Part shown: positions 48,889 to 59,595 of the stretch, one piece after another
How positions within the stretch are numbered: position 1 is the stretch's first letter
Layout of the letters: each line of letters starts with the position of its first letter
NCBI RefSeq assembly: GCF_014529535.1
Contig: NW_023503464.1
Location: forward strand, 1-64,000
From: Bradysia coprophila
Taxonomy: Eukaryota > Arthropoda > Insecta > Diptera > Sciaridae
Reading direction: 5' to 3'
Length of the DNA: 64,000 nt
Notes under the pieces: model-generated
What the model was told of the DNA's origin: nothing
Database searches by the model: none
What the model saw: the letters and a program-made list of their open reading frames with translations, nothing else
Translations under genes and position numbers: made by a program

Positions 48889-49347
48889 TAGAGATGTGCG
48901 GGCCGACCTATTTTCAAAACCCGACCCAGCCCGGCCCAGACTAATTTTTAATGCCCGAGCCCGACCCGACCCGAGAATTTTGTAGTGAAACCCGGCCCGG
49001 CCCGACTCGGCCCGTATATTTTTTATTGAGCGAAAAAACCTAAAATTGGCGCGCCTAACAAGTGGAAATCGTTCGGTTAGCTATCGTTATAATAATGTAG
49101 TCTCACAAATCTATCGAACACTTGAAAAGAAGCTTACTCTAGGACTGTACTACAAATTTGATTTAAATTTTTCTTCAAGTTTTCACATTTTTTTAAAAGA
49201 CGAACAAAGTCGGGCCGGCCCGAATCTTTGTTTTTGAAACCCGAACCTGCTTGAGCCCGACTAATTTTTGAAACCCGGACCCAAGCCCGGTCGGGCCGGG
49301 CTGGGCCGGGTCGGGTAGGTGAATTTCGGGCGGCCCGCACATCTCTA
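48889..49347. mobile_element. hAT-type MITE with GC-rich CCCGGCCC ends
   Basis: 459 bp with inverted ends TAGAGATGTGCGGGCC and an exact 8-bp duplication ATCGAAGG on both sides (48881-48888, 49348-49355), the hAT pattern. Subterminal regions are runs of CCCGACCCGGCCC, strongly GC-rich against the AT-rich surroundings. The centre is AT-rich and non-coding. Confidence 0.88.
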
Positions 49348-49355
49348 ATCGAAGG

Positions 49356-50447
49356 ATCATATTCAGTATGAGCTTGAGGTCTAAATCCAAATTTTGTAAT
49401 TGTGATGCTGATTGCACGGGTTTTTGCTACGAACTAAGCACTACATATACTGCGTCTATGACGGCAAAGTTTGTGGCTTTTTCTGCCTCCAGGTGAGCCC
49501 ACATTCGTTTCTTCTGCAACTTCTTTTCACATGATAAACTGCGAAACATCTAGGGATGGTCGATTCTGCCGAACTCGATCCACAAACAATTCTAGTTGGT
49601 CCATATAGACAACGAAAAATCACTTTTCAAATTATGGTCTGGAACATCTTTCGACCTAAAGTTGCTAGGAATCTCGCGCCGCGTCATTCCCAATAATTAT
49701 CATTTTGACACATTTTGTATAAGGAAGATGTCACTTTGTGGATTATTGTGAATGACGCGGCGCGAGATTCCTTAACACCCGTATGTTTAGGTGGCAAAAA
49801 ATGAAAATTTTTCGAGTGGTTGAGCGTCACTGGACGAAAAAATTGTGAAGTTTTTTTTTGGTCAAGATGGAAATGGTCCAATTCCATTGCTACTCGAAAA
49901 TGTTCAGTCTTTGATTTTTTGCCACCTAAAGTTGTCCCAGTCCATAGACTGAAAAATGACTGTTCGGGGTCTGTAGACTATTATAATTTAACACTAAAAG
50001 TTACCAGCCCAGTCACTTAAATATTTGTATCAGAGACGAACGAGGAAGAACGCTCGACTTTTTCCTTTAGGCCCGGTTAAAGCGGTTTACTATCGCCATG
50101 TTTACATGCAATGTAAGGGGCTTTAACCTGGCCTTAAATGCCTTAAATATTTAGTTATTGTTTCGTTCATTGCCATCATCTCTGATCATCATCTCTATAT
50201 ACCTTCATCGTTGCAGCGAGTGAGTAATTTGTACCTCTGTAACAGTTTGTAGCTAACTCACACCCACTCCGGGTGAATAATTACTTACTCTTCACTTAGA
50301 GAAATGTCAGAAAATTGGCTTGGGTCACCCCAAATTCGTCTGAGATCACAATCATGAGTCTTCTGCTTGAGTTGAAGTACCAGAAGAGTTCTGTCGATTT
50401 CATTCAATAGTTGCTCGCATGTTCTCTAACGTAAAAATCAAAAAAAT
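49356..50447. other. Intergenic DNA with several small fold-back elements
   Basis: Inverted pairs: GGAATCTCGCGCCGCGTCAT at ~49669 against its complement ending at ~49770; TTTAGGTGGCAAAAAAT at ~49786 against its complement ending at ~49931; GGCCCGGTTAAAGC at ~50071 against GCTTTAACCTGGCC ending ~50134. These look like short MITEs. No gene is seen. Confidence 0.6.
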
Positions 50448-52025
50448 TTATTTGCTCATCATAAAATGCCACGACGACAATTTGCCGTGATCCTTCAGCG
50501 CAATTCCGTTCAACTTGAAACATTCTCTAATATCGTCACAATCCTTTAACAATTGTTTGTCCTTAGATTCGAGAGCACGATTCCGAATTCTATTCCTTAC
50601 ATCCACGACACCATCTACAATGCGCTCAGTGCTTACTGTACTATTATCACTCACTGCGACCGAATCGTTGAAATTCAAACCGAAAATTTCCAGTTTCGAA
50701 TCAACGAAATTTCTCACAGCCAGCAGATCGGCAATATTTGACGATACACTCGGTTGAGTGTTGGCTGTAGTATCGTGCCGATGCATAGACTTGTTAATCG
50801 TCTTTATCAATAACATAAGCTGGTCAATGCAACGACTGGTGGTGAAATCGTCTCTCAGAAAACCGTCGATGCGAATCGACGCTTCAGACATTTGTTCGTG
50901 CAGTTCGTTGCCATCATCCGAAAACGTCTTTTGTCCCTTCACACATGCATCAATGTCACTGCGAAATTCGGTGATTCTTTTGCAGGTCATTTTCGCAGCG
51001 TCCATATGCGATTCACTGTAGTCCATTTGATTCCTGTAATGGCTGAGCAGACACAACATTCGAAATTCATTGGCCGTGTGTTTGGTCAGAAAGTCCGAAA
51101 TTGTGATGGCATTGTTCAGCGACTTGGACATCTTCACCGATTCGCCGACCAAATGCAACTGTCCGGTATGTATCCAGTAATTCACCCATTGACCGATACC
51201 GTGGTGACTGCAACATTGAGCCTCTTCGTTCTCGTGATGCGGAAATCGGAGATCTATTCCGCCGCTGTGAAAGTCCAGATTTTCACCGAATATCAAACTG
51301 GCTAGTACTGAACACTCGACATGCCAACCAGGTCTGCCATTGCCCCAGGGTGCATTCCACGACGGTTCATTCGGTTTAGCAGCCTTCCAAACGGCAAAAT
51401 CGAATTGCGATCGCTTGAACTCGTGTTTCGACTGCTCGTTGAGAGATTGAAATTTGCCATACGTCGGACATTTGCACACATCAAAGTACACGGAACCATC
51501 GGTGTGTCGGTAAGCAATTTGTTTGTCCAGCAACGTTTGAGTGAATCGAATGATTTCCGGCATATGATCGGTCACACGTAGTGAAACGTTTGGCGTCTCG
51601 ACGCCCAATCGCTTCATGTCCATCCAGAATTCATCTTCGTAGCGCTTCGTCAATGACATCCAATCCTCATTCGTTTGCTTACTGCGGGCGATTATTTTAT
51701 CGTCAACGTCGGTGATGTTCATGGCTGTAATGACATTGATTTGAAAATGTTTCTGTAATATGCGCTGAATGATGTCCTGCTTTACGAAACAGCTTCCGTG
51801 GCCGATGTGAGTGCTGTCGTATACCGTTGGACCGCACATGTACCAGCTGGCAGTGTCCTTTCGCTTGAGTATCAATGGCACTTCAGTTCTCGTAATTGGA
51901 TTGAATATTTTGATGTTTGTGTCGTAGCCAGCTGACGGCTGAATCCAGTGCTTTGAGTGGAAACTTTTCAATGTTGAATATGTGCGACACCCAATCGAAT
52001 TTATGGAAAACGACAACAATTTCAT
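50448..52025 (-). CDS. CARS2: Cysteinyl-tRNA synthetase, mitochondrial
   Basis: A 525-aa class I aminoacyl-tRNA synthetase that charges mitochondrial tRNA-Cys. Residues 1-~30 are basic and Ser-rich without acids, as in a mitochondrial presequence. Catalytic-core motifs: YMCGPTVYD (zinc ligand Cys64), HIGH at 73-76, GWHVECS (zinc Cys238), FPHHENE at 261-267, and KMSKS at 298-302. The C-terminal half is the DALR-type/anticodon region. It is one uninterrupted exon of the expected length for animal CARS2. The minus strand reads AAATAAATTTT at the end, so an AATAAA poly(A) signal overlaps the stop codon. Gene-poor neighbours on both sides. Confidence 0.96.
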   Translation of the reverse strand: MKLLSFSINSIGCRTYSTLKSFHSKHWIQPSAGYDTNIKIFNPITRTEVPLILKRKDTASWYMCGPTVYDSTHIGHGSCFVKQDIIQRILQKHFQINVITAMNITDVDDKIIARSKQTNEDWMSLTKRYEDEFWMDMKRLGVETPNVSLRVTDHMPEIIRFTQTLLDKQIAYRHTDGSVYFDVCKCPTYGKFQSLNEQSKHEFKRSQFDFAVWKAAKPNEPSWNAPWGNGRPGWHVECSVLASLIFGENLDFHSGGIDLRFPHHENEEAQCCSHHGIGQWVNYWIHTGQLHLVGESVKMSKSLNNAITISDFLTKHTANEFRMLCLLSHYRNQMDYSESHMDAAKMTCKRITEFRSDIDACVKGQKTFSDDGNELHEQMSEASIRIDGFLRDDFTTSRCIDQLMLLIKTINKSMHRHDTTANTQPSVSSNIADLLAVRNFVDSKLEIFGLNFNDSVAVSDNSTVSTERIVDGVVDVRNRIRNRALESKDKQLLKDCDDIRECFKLNGIALKDHGKLSSWHFMMSK

Positions 52026-52372
52026 TGTTTACTTCTATTTTGTGCCCGTTCTGGTTCGAGATGCAACACCAAATATTATCTAAGACCGGGCGATTTGTTT
52101 TGACATTATTCTTATGACATTTCGCTGCAAAGCCGTATAAGTTGACAGCAGTGAAACAGTCTGTCTGTCAGTAGACTGTTGCGAAGCCGCGAAAAATTTG
52201 AAAATTTATATTCTCATTTCCACAAGTGATGCAAGTTACTGTGCCTGCACGTTACTACGTATGCAAGAATATTCGCTGGTTCACTGGATCATGAGCCATC
52301 AGAGTGTGCGTAAAACGTGCTACTCGGCCGTAGAATGGAATTGACATGTAACTGTAGAAAAGTTTGATTTTA
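52026..52372. other. Upstream region of CARS2
   Basis: No gene or clear promoter element seen. Confidence 0.45.
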
Positions 52373-52526
52373 ATCAACACACTTCAAGCAAAAGTGACAG
52401 CTGTCAAAAAGAGTACTATTTTGTATGTAAAAATTGTTCCACTTTTTTTACAGTGCCAAAATATGTTTGATACACTGTCCAGTTTCAGTACTATATTTAA
52501 AGTGTCACTCATGCTTTAAGTGCGTT
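52373..52526. mobile_element. Diverged MITE related to those upstream of the LRR genes
   Basis: Begins ATCAACACACTTCAAGC, has GTGACAGCTGTCA, TACTATTTTG and TTTTTACAGTG internally, and ends TCATGCTTTAAGTGCG. This parallels 22636-22770 in order. Confidence 0.65.
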
Positions 52527-53345
52527 TTTTTAACAAATTGTTTCAGCTTTTGGAGTTTTATTGACATAATATGTAGATTTATTTATCATCCACTCCTCAT
52601 GGTCCACCATCTTCCCAGCTCAAACGCTTTAGGATTTTGAAGGACTTCTTTTTGGGTTCCGTTCTGAACTGTTGGTATTATAGAGAAGGTAGTATAATAG
52701 TTCTCAATATTCTAGCACCACACTTGGACTACAATCTTACCAGTTCTAGAATTCATGGAATTTAAAGGATTTCTGAGGTTCTTTTGTGTGGGTTTGCGCA
52801 TTTGTAGAAAACAAGGGTTTTTTTTAGATATTTTTTCCTCCCTTCTGGTATTTCGAGATTATTGAGATGACAATTCCAAAATTCCAGCGTTCCCATGGTC
52901 TACCATCTCCCCATTTCTAGAATTCCAAGGGACGTAAATGATTTGCGAGTTTTTGTAGATCCCATAAATATTAGTGGAAGATTTGTGAGACCTTCAGACT
53001 TTATGTGACTTCTGTGCTGTTTTAAATGAGGATTTTATTAAAACTTTAGGACTTCCGTGAGATATTTTTTGTTGCACATGAGGACTATGTTGAGAAGTGT
53101 CGCCTTTTTCATATGGGCCTTTTTCCAGCTACATTAAGGATTATATCAACGAAAAGTTGGACAAAAAAATGTATTTCGTTTATTAAAAAAACTCGAAATT
53201 ATGCTTCCATAGGGTAAAACAATGAGTCGTCGGACACATATTGCTCTTTCATTCATAAAAAACGATTATGAATAAAGAACTGTAGGTGTCCGTAGACTCA
53301 TTGTTGTCCTAGGATTGGTACGTCAAATCATCAATTCAAATCATC
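52527..53345. other. Intergenic DNA with a fold-back element
   Basis: 53217-53307 has inverted ends AACAATGAGTCGTCGGACAC and GTGTCCGTAGACTCATTGTT, a ~90-bp MITE-like unit. The rest is unremarkable and without genes. Confidence 0.55.
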
Positions 53346-55616
53346 TCAAAATGCATTAGCAAGAAAAACAGTCACAGAGACACATGTGAAGAGTAGCGAG
53401 CATATCAAACACAATCTATCGACTACAGCTGCAATAAATATCCACTGTTGCTTCCATGCTACATCCAACGGAACTGTACACATTGCATTGGTGTCGCTAA
53501 TCTTCCTTTTGCTGATGGGTGGTATTTGGCCCATTTGTTCGATAAATGACGGTTTTTTCATGCAGAGTAACTGAGGCAGCCAGTACATAAACAGTTTCTT
53601 TGAGCGTCCTTGTATGTGCTTAGGATGTACCGCATTCATATTGAGATTCACGACTATTGTAGAAACAACGCTCAGCGCAATCGAAAACATGATGCAATTG
53701 AAGTAAGTTCCTGCATTAAAGGAAAATATTATTTCTCCGATTTGACAATTTAGGGTGGGCACACCAATCTCCTGACATGAACCATTAGTCGGACTCGGAC
53801 GCTTTTTGTTCCTTCATTCATAAGAAAGTTTATGAACAAAATGACCGGACACTGGTGACGCCGCCCTATGGTCTACATCTAAAAAATAACGATACCCAAA
53901 AGCGGTACAGCATCCGAACTGGCTGGCATTGACTCGCTGATCATATTGAGAAATACAATGAGGGAAAAGAGTATGCTGGCACCAAGCGGCAATTTTTCAC
54001 CCGATTCCGGTGGTAAGGTGAAGCCCAAAACCGAAAGAAATCCAATCAGACCACACGGAACGAGCAAATTGAAAAAGTAGTAAACCGTTCGCCGTTTCAA
54101 ATGAATTGTGTAATTGACGACGACATACAGTTCAGTCGGTTGATGATGGTCGAACTGTAATCCCGTTTCAGCCGTTACCCCCAACACTTGCCATTCTCCA
54201 TTGCTGGTCTAAAATAAGTGTGCAGTGAAAGGTCGAATTTCTTGCAAGTCAAAGAGAGGTGGTATGGCGGTGCTGCCATCGTTTATCATATCTGACAGTG
54301 CCCATATGTAACTTTTTGGGTACCGATTAGCATCAGCGCCAACACGATCACCTCTACGCAAATACACTGAACATCAAAATTAAAATCGGATTGACTACCA
54401 CACAGTGACTATCACACTGCTCTTGTCTTATAATTTCTGACTCCGTTGGTGTGACAACTAGCAAAACGAAACTCGTAATACTTACCAACCCATTCATGTA
54501 AGATGGAACATTCTCCGATAGTTCCAAACGCAGTTCCGTTGAGGAGAAGCTCCAGCTACCAAATATCAGCAAGCATTTCTGTTCGTCGAACGGAAACCAC
54601 GTCACATCGATCTTGCATGTTGATTTGATCAGCATCGGTAGTCCATCTGAGATTTTTCCGTCGTTGGTTAGAATATTTCTGGTATAGCCCTTAATGTCCA
54701 TGTCGTACTCGGCTAGATTGTAGAGTTGAATGTCGGGTGCCCAAATTTCGGTACGAGTAATTGACATCTGAAAGCCAATTGTTCTTTACATTACGAGAGA
54801 GAGTGGAAACACCAACAACATTATCATCAATCCAGAGGAAGGTCAAGTCTTTGTATGATGTTGTAACAGGGCCGGACTGTCTATCGGGCAATCTTTGAAG
54901 TGGCAGCCAAAATATTTTTGACGGCACGAGCTGTATGTCCACTATCTATGGCCAGTCCGGGCCTGTGTTGTAAGATCAATACTTGCACCAAATACTTATC
55001 ATTTTTCTCTTGAGTGTCACGAACTTATACGTATGAATGCTTACAGAAAGAAATTTAAGGAAAAATAGCATTCTACAGTCCCGGACAGGCTGTCGAAGGC
55101 CTGATTCGACGAAAAAGATGAGGAGCGATAAAATGAATTTGTTTTGGCAGGGGTCATCCAATACACTTCATACACAAGAGTGAGAGAAAACCATAGAGGT
55201 AGACTAATAGAAAACAATGAACAAGTGAGACTGTGGCTAGGAATTGGCAACTACACTAGGACAGTACAAGTCTGAGTATACAACAAGCCTGAAGTATTCT
55301 GGTTATGTACTTGCGTAATGTTCCCATAATTTTCCGGATTCCATTTCAAAAATTCGTCTTTCCAGAATAAAAACCGCCACAAGTTCGTGGTGATGACCTG
55401 ATGCTTTTCGTCCACTTGAAGAATTTGATGCAATGAAATGCTAAAATTAATCGTCAGCGGTGAATGAATGTCTTCGACGGGACGGCTTCTTTTGTCGTAG
55501 TCTTTTAAGAGGTCATTGAGAAGAAGAGTCTCGTAATTTGGCTTTCTGTTTTGTACATTTTGTAAGGACTCAAATATGAAACAGTTTATGAAAAGTGAAA
55601 GCGTGACCGCTTTCAT
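53346..55616 (-). CDS. Nicotinic acetylcholine receptor subunit, non-alpha type
   Basis: Four exons (minus): 55616-55311, 54767-54486, 54208-53896 and 53710-53346, with GT-AG introns, giving 421 aa. Signal peptide (MKAVTLSLFINCFIFES); ligand-binding domain with WAPDIQLYN and the Cys-loop (CKIDVTWFPFDEQKC, 13 residues between the Cys). M1 (YYFFNLLVPCGLIGFLSVLGF), then M2 after SGEKLPLGASILFSLIVFL, M3 (CIMFSIALSVVSTIVVN), a short cytoplasmic loop and M4. The vicinal CC of alpha subunits is absent, so it would be a complementary subunit. The short loop recalls insect beta3-like subunits. Intron 1 holds a MITE. Confidence 0.88.
53749..53871. mobile_element. Possible MITE in intron 3 of non-alpha nAChR gene
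   Basis: The imperfect inverted ends AGGGTGGGCACACCA and its counterpart near 53857-53871 enclose ~120 bp. The paralogue's intron 3 is only 70 bp against 185 bp here, consistent with an insertion. Confidence 0.4.
54867..54965. mobile_element. 99-bp hAT-type MITE in intron 1 of non-alpha nAChR gene
   Basis: Ends CAGGGCCGGACTG / CAGTCCGGGCCTG with an exact 8-bp duplication TGTTGTAA (54859-54866, 54966-54973). A related end (CAGGCCCGGACTGG) occurs in intron 2 of the paralogue near 60447. Confidence 0.85.
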
Positions 55617-56338
55617 TGTAGTAAATTGGCGAACTACTTAATGAAATTGAAAATGATGTGCGCTATGTTACTAATTAATCAGTCTAATTATATCCATCAA
55701 TTAGGGTGCACTGTTCATTATTGTTAATCCACTTAATTATTAACCATATCAATTGTCACGAATGACACGGTAGAACCCTTCCGTGTCTTGCGTGTCAATT
55801 TTTTTTTTTTTTTTTCTGCGGGTTAAATTTTACCAGAGACAAATAGTTTTGGCGAAGAGAGTATGAATGGTGGTGCGAGTTGAGACTTGTAAAAAGGAAA
55901 CTGGACAAATTTTGGCCTTGGGTAACATACCACTTCGGGTAAAACGATAAATTAGAATCGACTTCTATTCACAAAATATTAACAAACTGTGAAAAATTCA
56001 CAGTTGTGCTCAAAATAGTTCACATCTGTACTCGAACTGTGTATCATTTGTTCACGGGTTTCTATGCACATTTTGAGTTGTGTACACAGAATGTGAACAC
56101 TCTGTACGCCTGACTTTTTTCGTGTACAGAATGTGAACACTCTGTACACCTGAATTTCTTTTGAACACAGAATGTGAACACTCTGTGCTCTGGAATGTTA
56201 GTGGACAGAATCTTCATTTTTTGGCCAGGTGGACATCTGAACATAATTATTGCGTAACAAAAAAAAATCACTTACCGTGATGATTGTCGTCGCCGTGTTG
56301 ATATCGCGAATTTTTTCGTATGTAAAATCTTTGGAGGT
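55617..56338. other. Upstream region of non-alpha nAChR gene, with tandem repeat
   Basis: No gene. It includes a poly(T) run near 55800 and the 40-bp tandem repeat at 56082-56192 (separate entry). Confidence 0.55.
56082..56192. repeat. Three tandem ~40-bp repeats with inner palindrome
   Basis: Each unit has ACAGAATGTGAACACTCTGT, itself an imperfect palindrome (ACAGA...TCTGT), starting at ~56086, 56126 and 56167. The units are separated by variable ACACCTGAATTT-like spacers. Confidence 0.8.
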
Positions 56339-56344
56339 GGTGTG

Positions 56345-58019
56345 CAGGCGTCCCACTAAATTTTGCCTTGTCCGAAATTCGGACATTTCGGACAATTCAT
56401 AAAAATTTCGGACATTTTCTGCAAAAATTTCGGACATTTTTTTTCTAATTTTCAGTAAAGTTACGCATTAGAAAAAGTCTGTAAGTCATTTAAGTCCATT
56501 CCACCAACAAATTCTAAGGTTTTATATGAGATGAGATTTTTTTAAAAGTATACTTTGACATGACCTGTAGCTGTACAGATCATAAACCTGAATAGAGGGC
56601 TTGAAACCTTCACGAAAAAATAGTGTTAAAGATGTAGGTTAACTAATGCATGTCGCGGAAGGATAATATCTGACATGTTTCTGAGGTAAGGGTTTGTAAT
56701 AGATCCCATATAAATTTCGTCAAACAAACGAAAATCTAGATTTGGTATTTTAGTATAAAAATTCAGAAAACAGAAATCCAGATCTTCATTTGTCAAACGA
56801 AATTCTTGTGAATTCAATTACGAACCACAACTCCCGAATCAGAAACATGTCGTATTTCAACCTTGCGAGACTGTAAGTTTAAATAAAACCAGGTTGAATA
56901 CGGGTCAGGCTTCTTTCCGTTCCTCAAATTTTGAACAAATGCTGAGAAATACATTTTCCTCGCATAGAAAATTTCCTCAAATATGTGGTTTTTAGTCAAT
57001 ACACTTCCTTCGTCGACCTACATCATTTGCATGTATTTCATCGAAGGATGGAAGAAATAATGATCACAAGCAAGGTTAAAATTTCGATGCGCCACAGGCG
57101 AATGTTGTAATTAGTTTCCATTAAACCTGTTGGAATTTTTGTCTACTTTTCCTACTATTACTTCAAAAATTCCCTTCTATTCGAAATTTTTTAATGTCGA
57201 CTATACTGAAAAAATGCTTAAAAAAGATATTGGAGTCAGCCAAGATGTGACGCAGGAAACTCTTAACGTGGCTGTCTTTTAGAGCTACAGCTATTTTCTA
57301 ACATATTCATTCGCTGCGCTCACTCGTTATATTATTATCTTAATATTGATTTATTGATTTTCACTCGAAGGAAGAATTGTAACATTATGCCCGAGTACCA
57401 TAATCAGAAAAACAGGATTTTTTTTTTGAGGAAATGCTTTTTTGAATGAAAACCAGGTCTAGAAAATTAGCTGAATTAGCTGAGTTAGTTATCGTGTTCC
57501 ATAGGAAAAGAAACAATGAGCATATCGGTTTTTCGAGAACTACTCCCAGACCATTGAGCTGATAACGCCCATTTGAAAACTTGACCTGAGGAATTCAGTT
57601 CTCCTTCGAACAAAACGTTTTTGAAAATCGATTTAGATTTACTCAAGTTAAAAAAATATTACACATTTAACGTTTCATATTTAACGTCATATTTCCACAT
57701 AATTTTCAATTATAGTGATCGCGGTACCTATACACATTTCCCGGTATTTTCTGCCATAAAGACCCATATGACTTACAGTCAAGTGAATAAAAATTTAGGG
57801 ACAAAGTATTGATAGACTGAAAGTTCAATTAAAAATTCTGTGAAGCGCGCCGCAGGCAATTTTTTTGAAAATGAGACTTTTATAAGTTTATATATTTAAT
57901 TCTGGTCAGGTCTTGAAGAATATTTCGGACATTTCGGACAATTTCGGACAAATGTGTAAAATTTCGGACATTTCGGAAATTTCGGACATTTCGGACATTT
58001 CGGACAAGTGGGACGCCTG
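56345..58019. mobile_element. 1.7-kb TIR element with TTTCGGACA subterminal repeats
   Basis: The terminal inverted repeats CAGGCGTCCCACT mark both ends, flanked by GGTGTG on each side (56339-56344, 58020-58025). Just inside both ends are clustered TTTCGGACA units in opposite orientation (56378-56440 and 57921-58005). No transposase frame is found within; it is a non-autonomous DNA transposon, perhaps hAT-like with an imperfect duplication. Confidence 0.75.
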
Positions 58020-58025
58020 GGTGTG

Positions 58026-58785
58026 TCCCCACGTATCTAAAAAAATGACGATCTGCGTGACCTCCCGAAAATTTACAACCTTGGATTTAATGTGGTGTAT
58101 CAAGGAATCTATCGTCTGGCATGATTCACATAATGTCAACTTGTCATAAGTCGCTAGTATAGTAAAGTAAAATTTAGAAGTTGATGAGTCTATGTCACAT
58201 GCTTATAAGTCCAGAGATCTAATGCTAAACGATGTTTAAACATAAGTAAATTTTAGGAACTGACCTGGACTTACCTTAACCATCTCAAAAATCCAGAAAA
58301 CAACCCAAAAAAATGGTTACAATCGCTCAGTTCTGGAGAAATAAAGTAGTGGAACTTACGGGTAAGAATTTTTTTTTTTCGTCCTTCTTAGTTATTTCAC
58401 CTCAGGAATGCAATTAACGCAATACATCTTTGAAATCCATCGAAAATGATGTTTCTAATTCTACTTACAGCTAAAACTCATTTTTCGATGGTATTTCAGG
58501 GATTTATTACATAGGTTCTTGTAGAGGAGAGTGCTCCTCCCTCTTTTCTTTAAGTGTTTGTAGAAGAGAGTGATCCTTACTTTTAAAAAGTGCGTGTTGA
58601 AGATGGTGATTATGTCACAACACAATATGAAACATTACCGATTACATTTTAATGATTTAAGTCAATTCTAGCTTCATTAACTACATCATACGAAACTTTA
58701 CAGTCTTTTCAAAAGGTCTTTTGAAATTTTTATTTTATTGGCAACAAACATCTACAGAACAAAAAACCATTGGGTTGGGCATTCT
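58026..58785. other. Intergenic DNA between TIR element and MITE
   Basis: No gene or clear repeat recognised. Confidence 0.45.
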
Positions 58786-58793
58786 CCACTAGC

Positions 58794-59047
58794 CAGGGCC
58801 TATTTTAAGGAAATTAAATTTCCAAAAATTCTTAAATTTTTTCATCACTTTTCGTCATTTTATCTAAAAACACAACAGATTGCATCGTTAATGTTGTTTT
58901 TACTGCCCTTTTAGTTGTTTTTCATGTCTTTGAGCTTAACTGATTACTTCAGAATGAGATCTAACAGAAAACAAAATTTGAAAATTTTAAGAATTTTTGT
59001 GAAATTTTGGAAATTTTTGGAAATTAAATTCCCTAAAATAGGCCCTG
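58794..59047. mobile_element. 254-bp hAT-type MITE (CAGGGCCTATTTTA ends)
   Basis: The inverted arms (CAGGGCCTATTTTAAGG.. / ..CCTAAAATAGGCCCTG) extend ~45 bp. They are flanked by CCACTAGC (58786-58793) and CCACTGGC (59048-59055), an 8-bp duplication with one change. Confidence 0.82.
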
Positions 59048-59277
59048 CCACTGGCCCACATATAATTGTTATATCGAATTTATGACTATCGCTGGCAGAG
59101 TCATCGAGTCTCTTACTTCTTCTGTTAAAAGTATCGTAAAAACGTCATTTGTTGCGCTACTTGCATGTCGTCGCTAGTGTCAACAAACAGTTATTATATC
59201 TGAGCAAGCGATTAAGAGGCACCAGCACTTAGCTAAAGTTGTAGCCTACATTTGCGTGTTTCGTATTTCATTTTTGT

Positions 59278-59496
59278 TAAAAATGTACGACTGCAATTCC
59301 GACCACGAATCTGTAAACTTTAAATAAAAATTAGTTTTGGTTGTCGTCGTTTGATCAGCTCTGAGAAAAGTGAGCAGTTTAATGAAATTTTCATAAACTG
59401 CTCATTGTCTCAGAGCTGGTCAAATTTCTACAACCAAATCTATTTTCTGTTGAAAGCTAACACATTCGTGGTCGGAATTGCGGTAGTACATTTTTG
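59278..59496. mobile_element. Fold-back MITE downstream of alpha-type nAChR gene
   Basis: Inverted ends AAAAATGTAC(G)ACTGCAAT.. and ..ATTGCGGTAGTACATTTTT share a ~30-bp arm including ATTCCGACCACGAAT. An inner inverted pair, ATCAGCTCTGAGA / TCTCAGAGCTGGT, lies near 59357-59415. Ends 100 bp before the gene's stop codon. Confidence 0.7.
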
Positions 59497-59595
59497 AAAA
59501 AGGATTCTAGTGGAAAGATATCATCAAAATCAAACTAAAATCCAGTATTTAAAAATCGCCCTAATGTATGCTTTTCAGCAAAGCACCGATGCCTC

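Noticed and set aside
54354-54485. Read-through of nAChR exon 2 into intron 2 as coding
   Set aside because: A GTAAGT donor at 54485 and the matching exon length in the paralogue (282 bp) support splicing; the read-through part has no family similarity.
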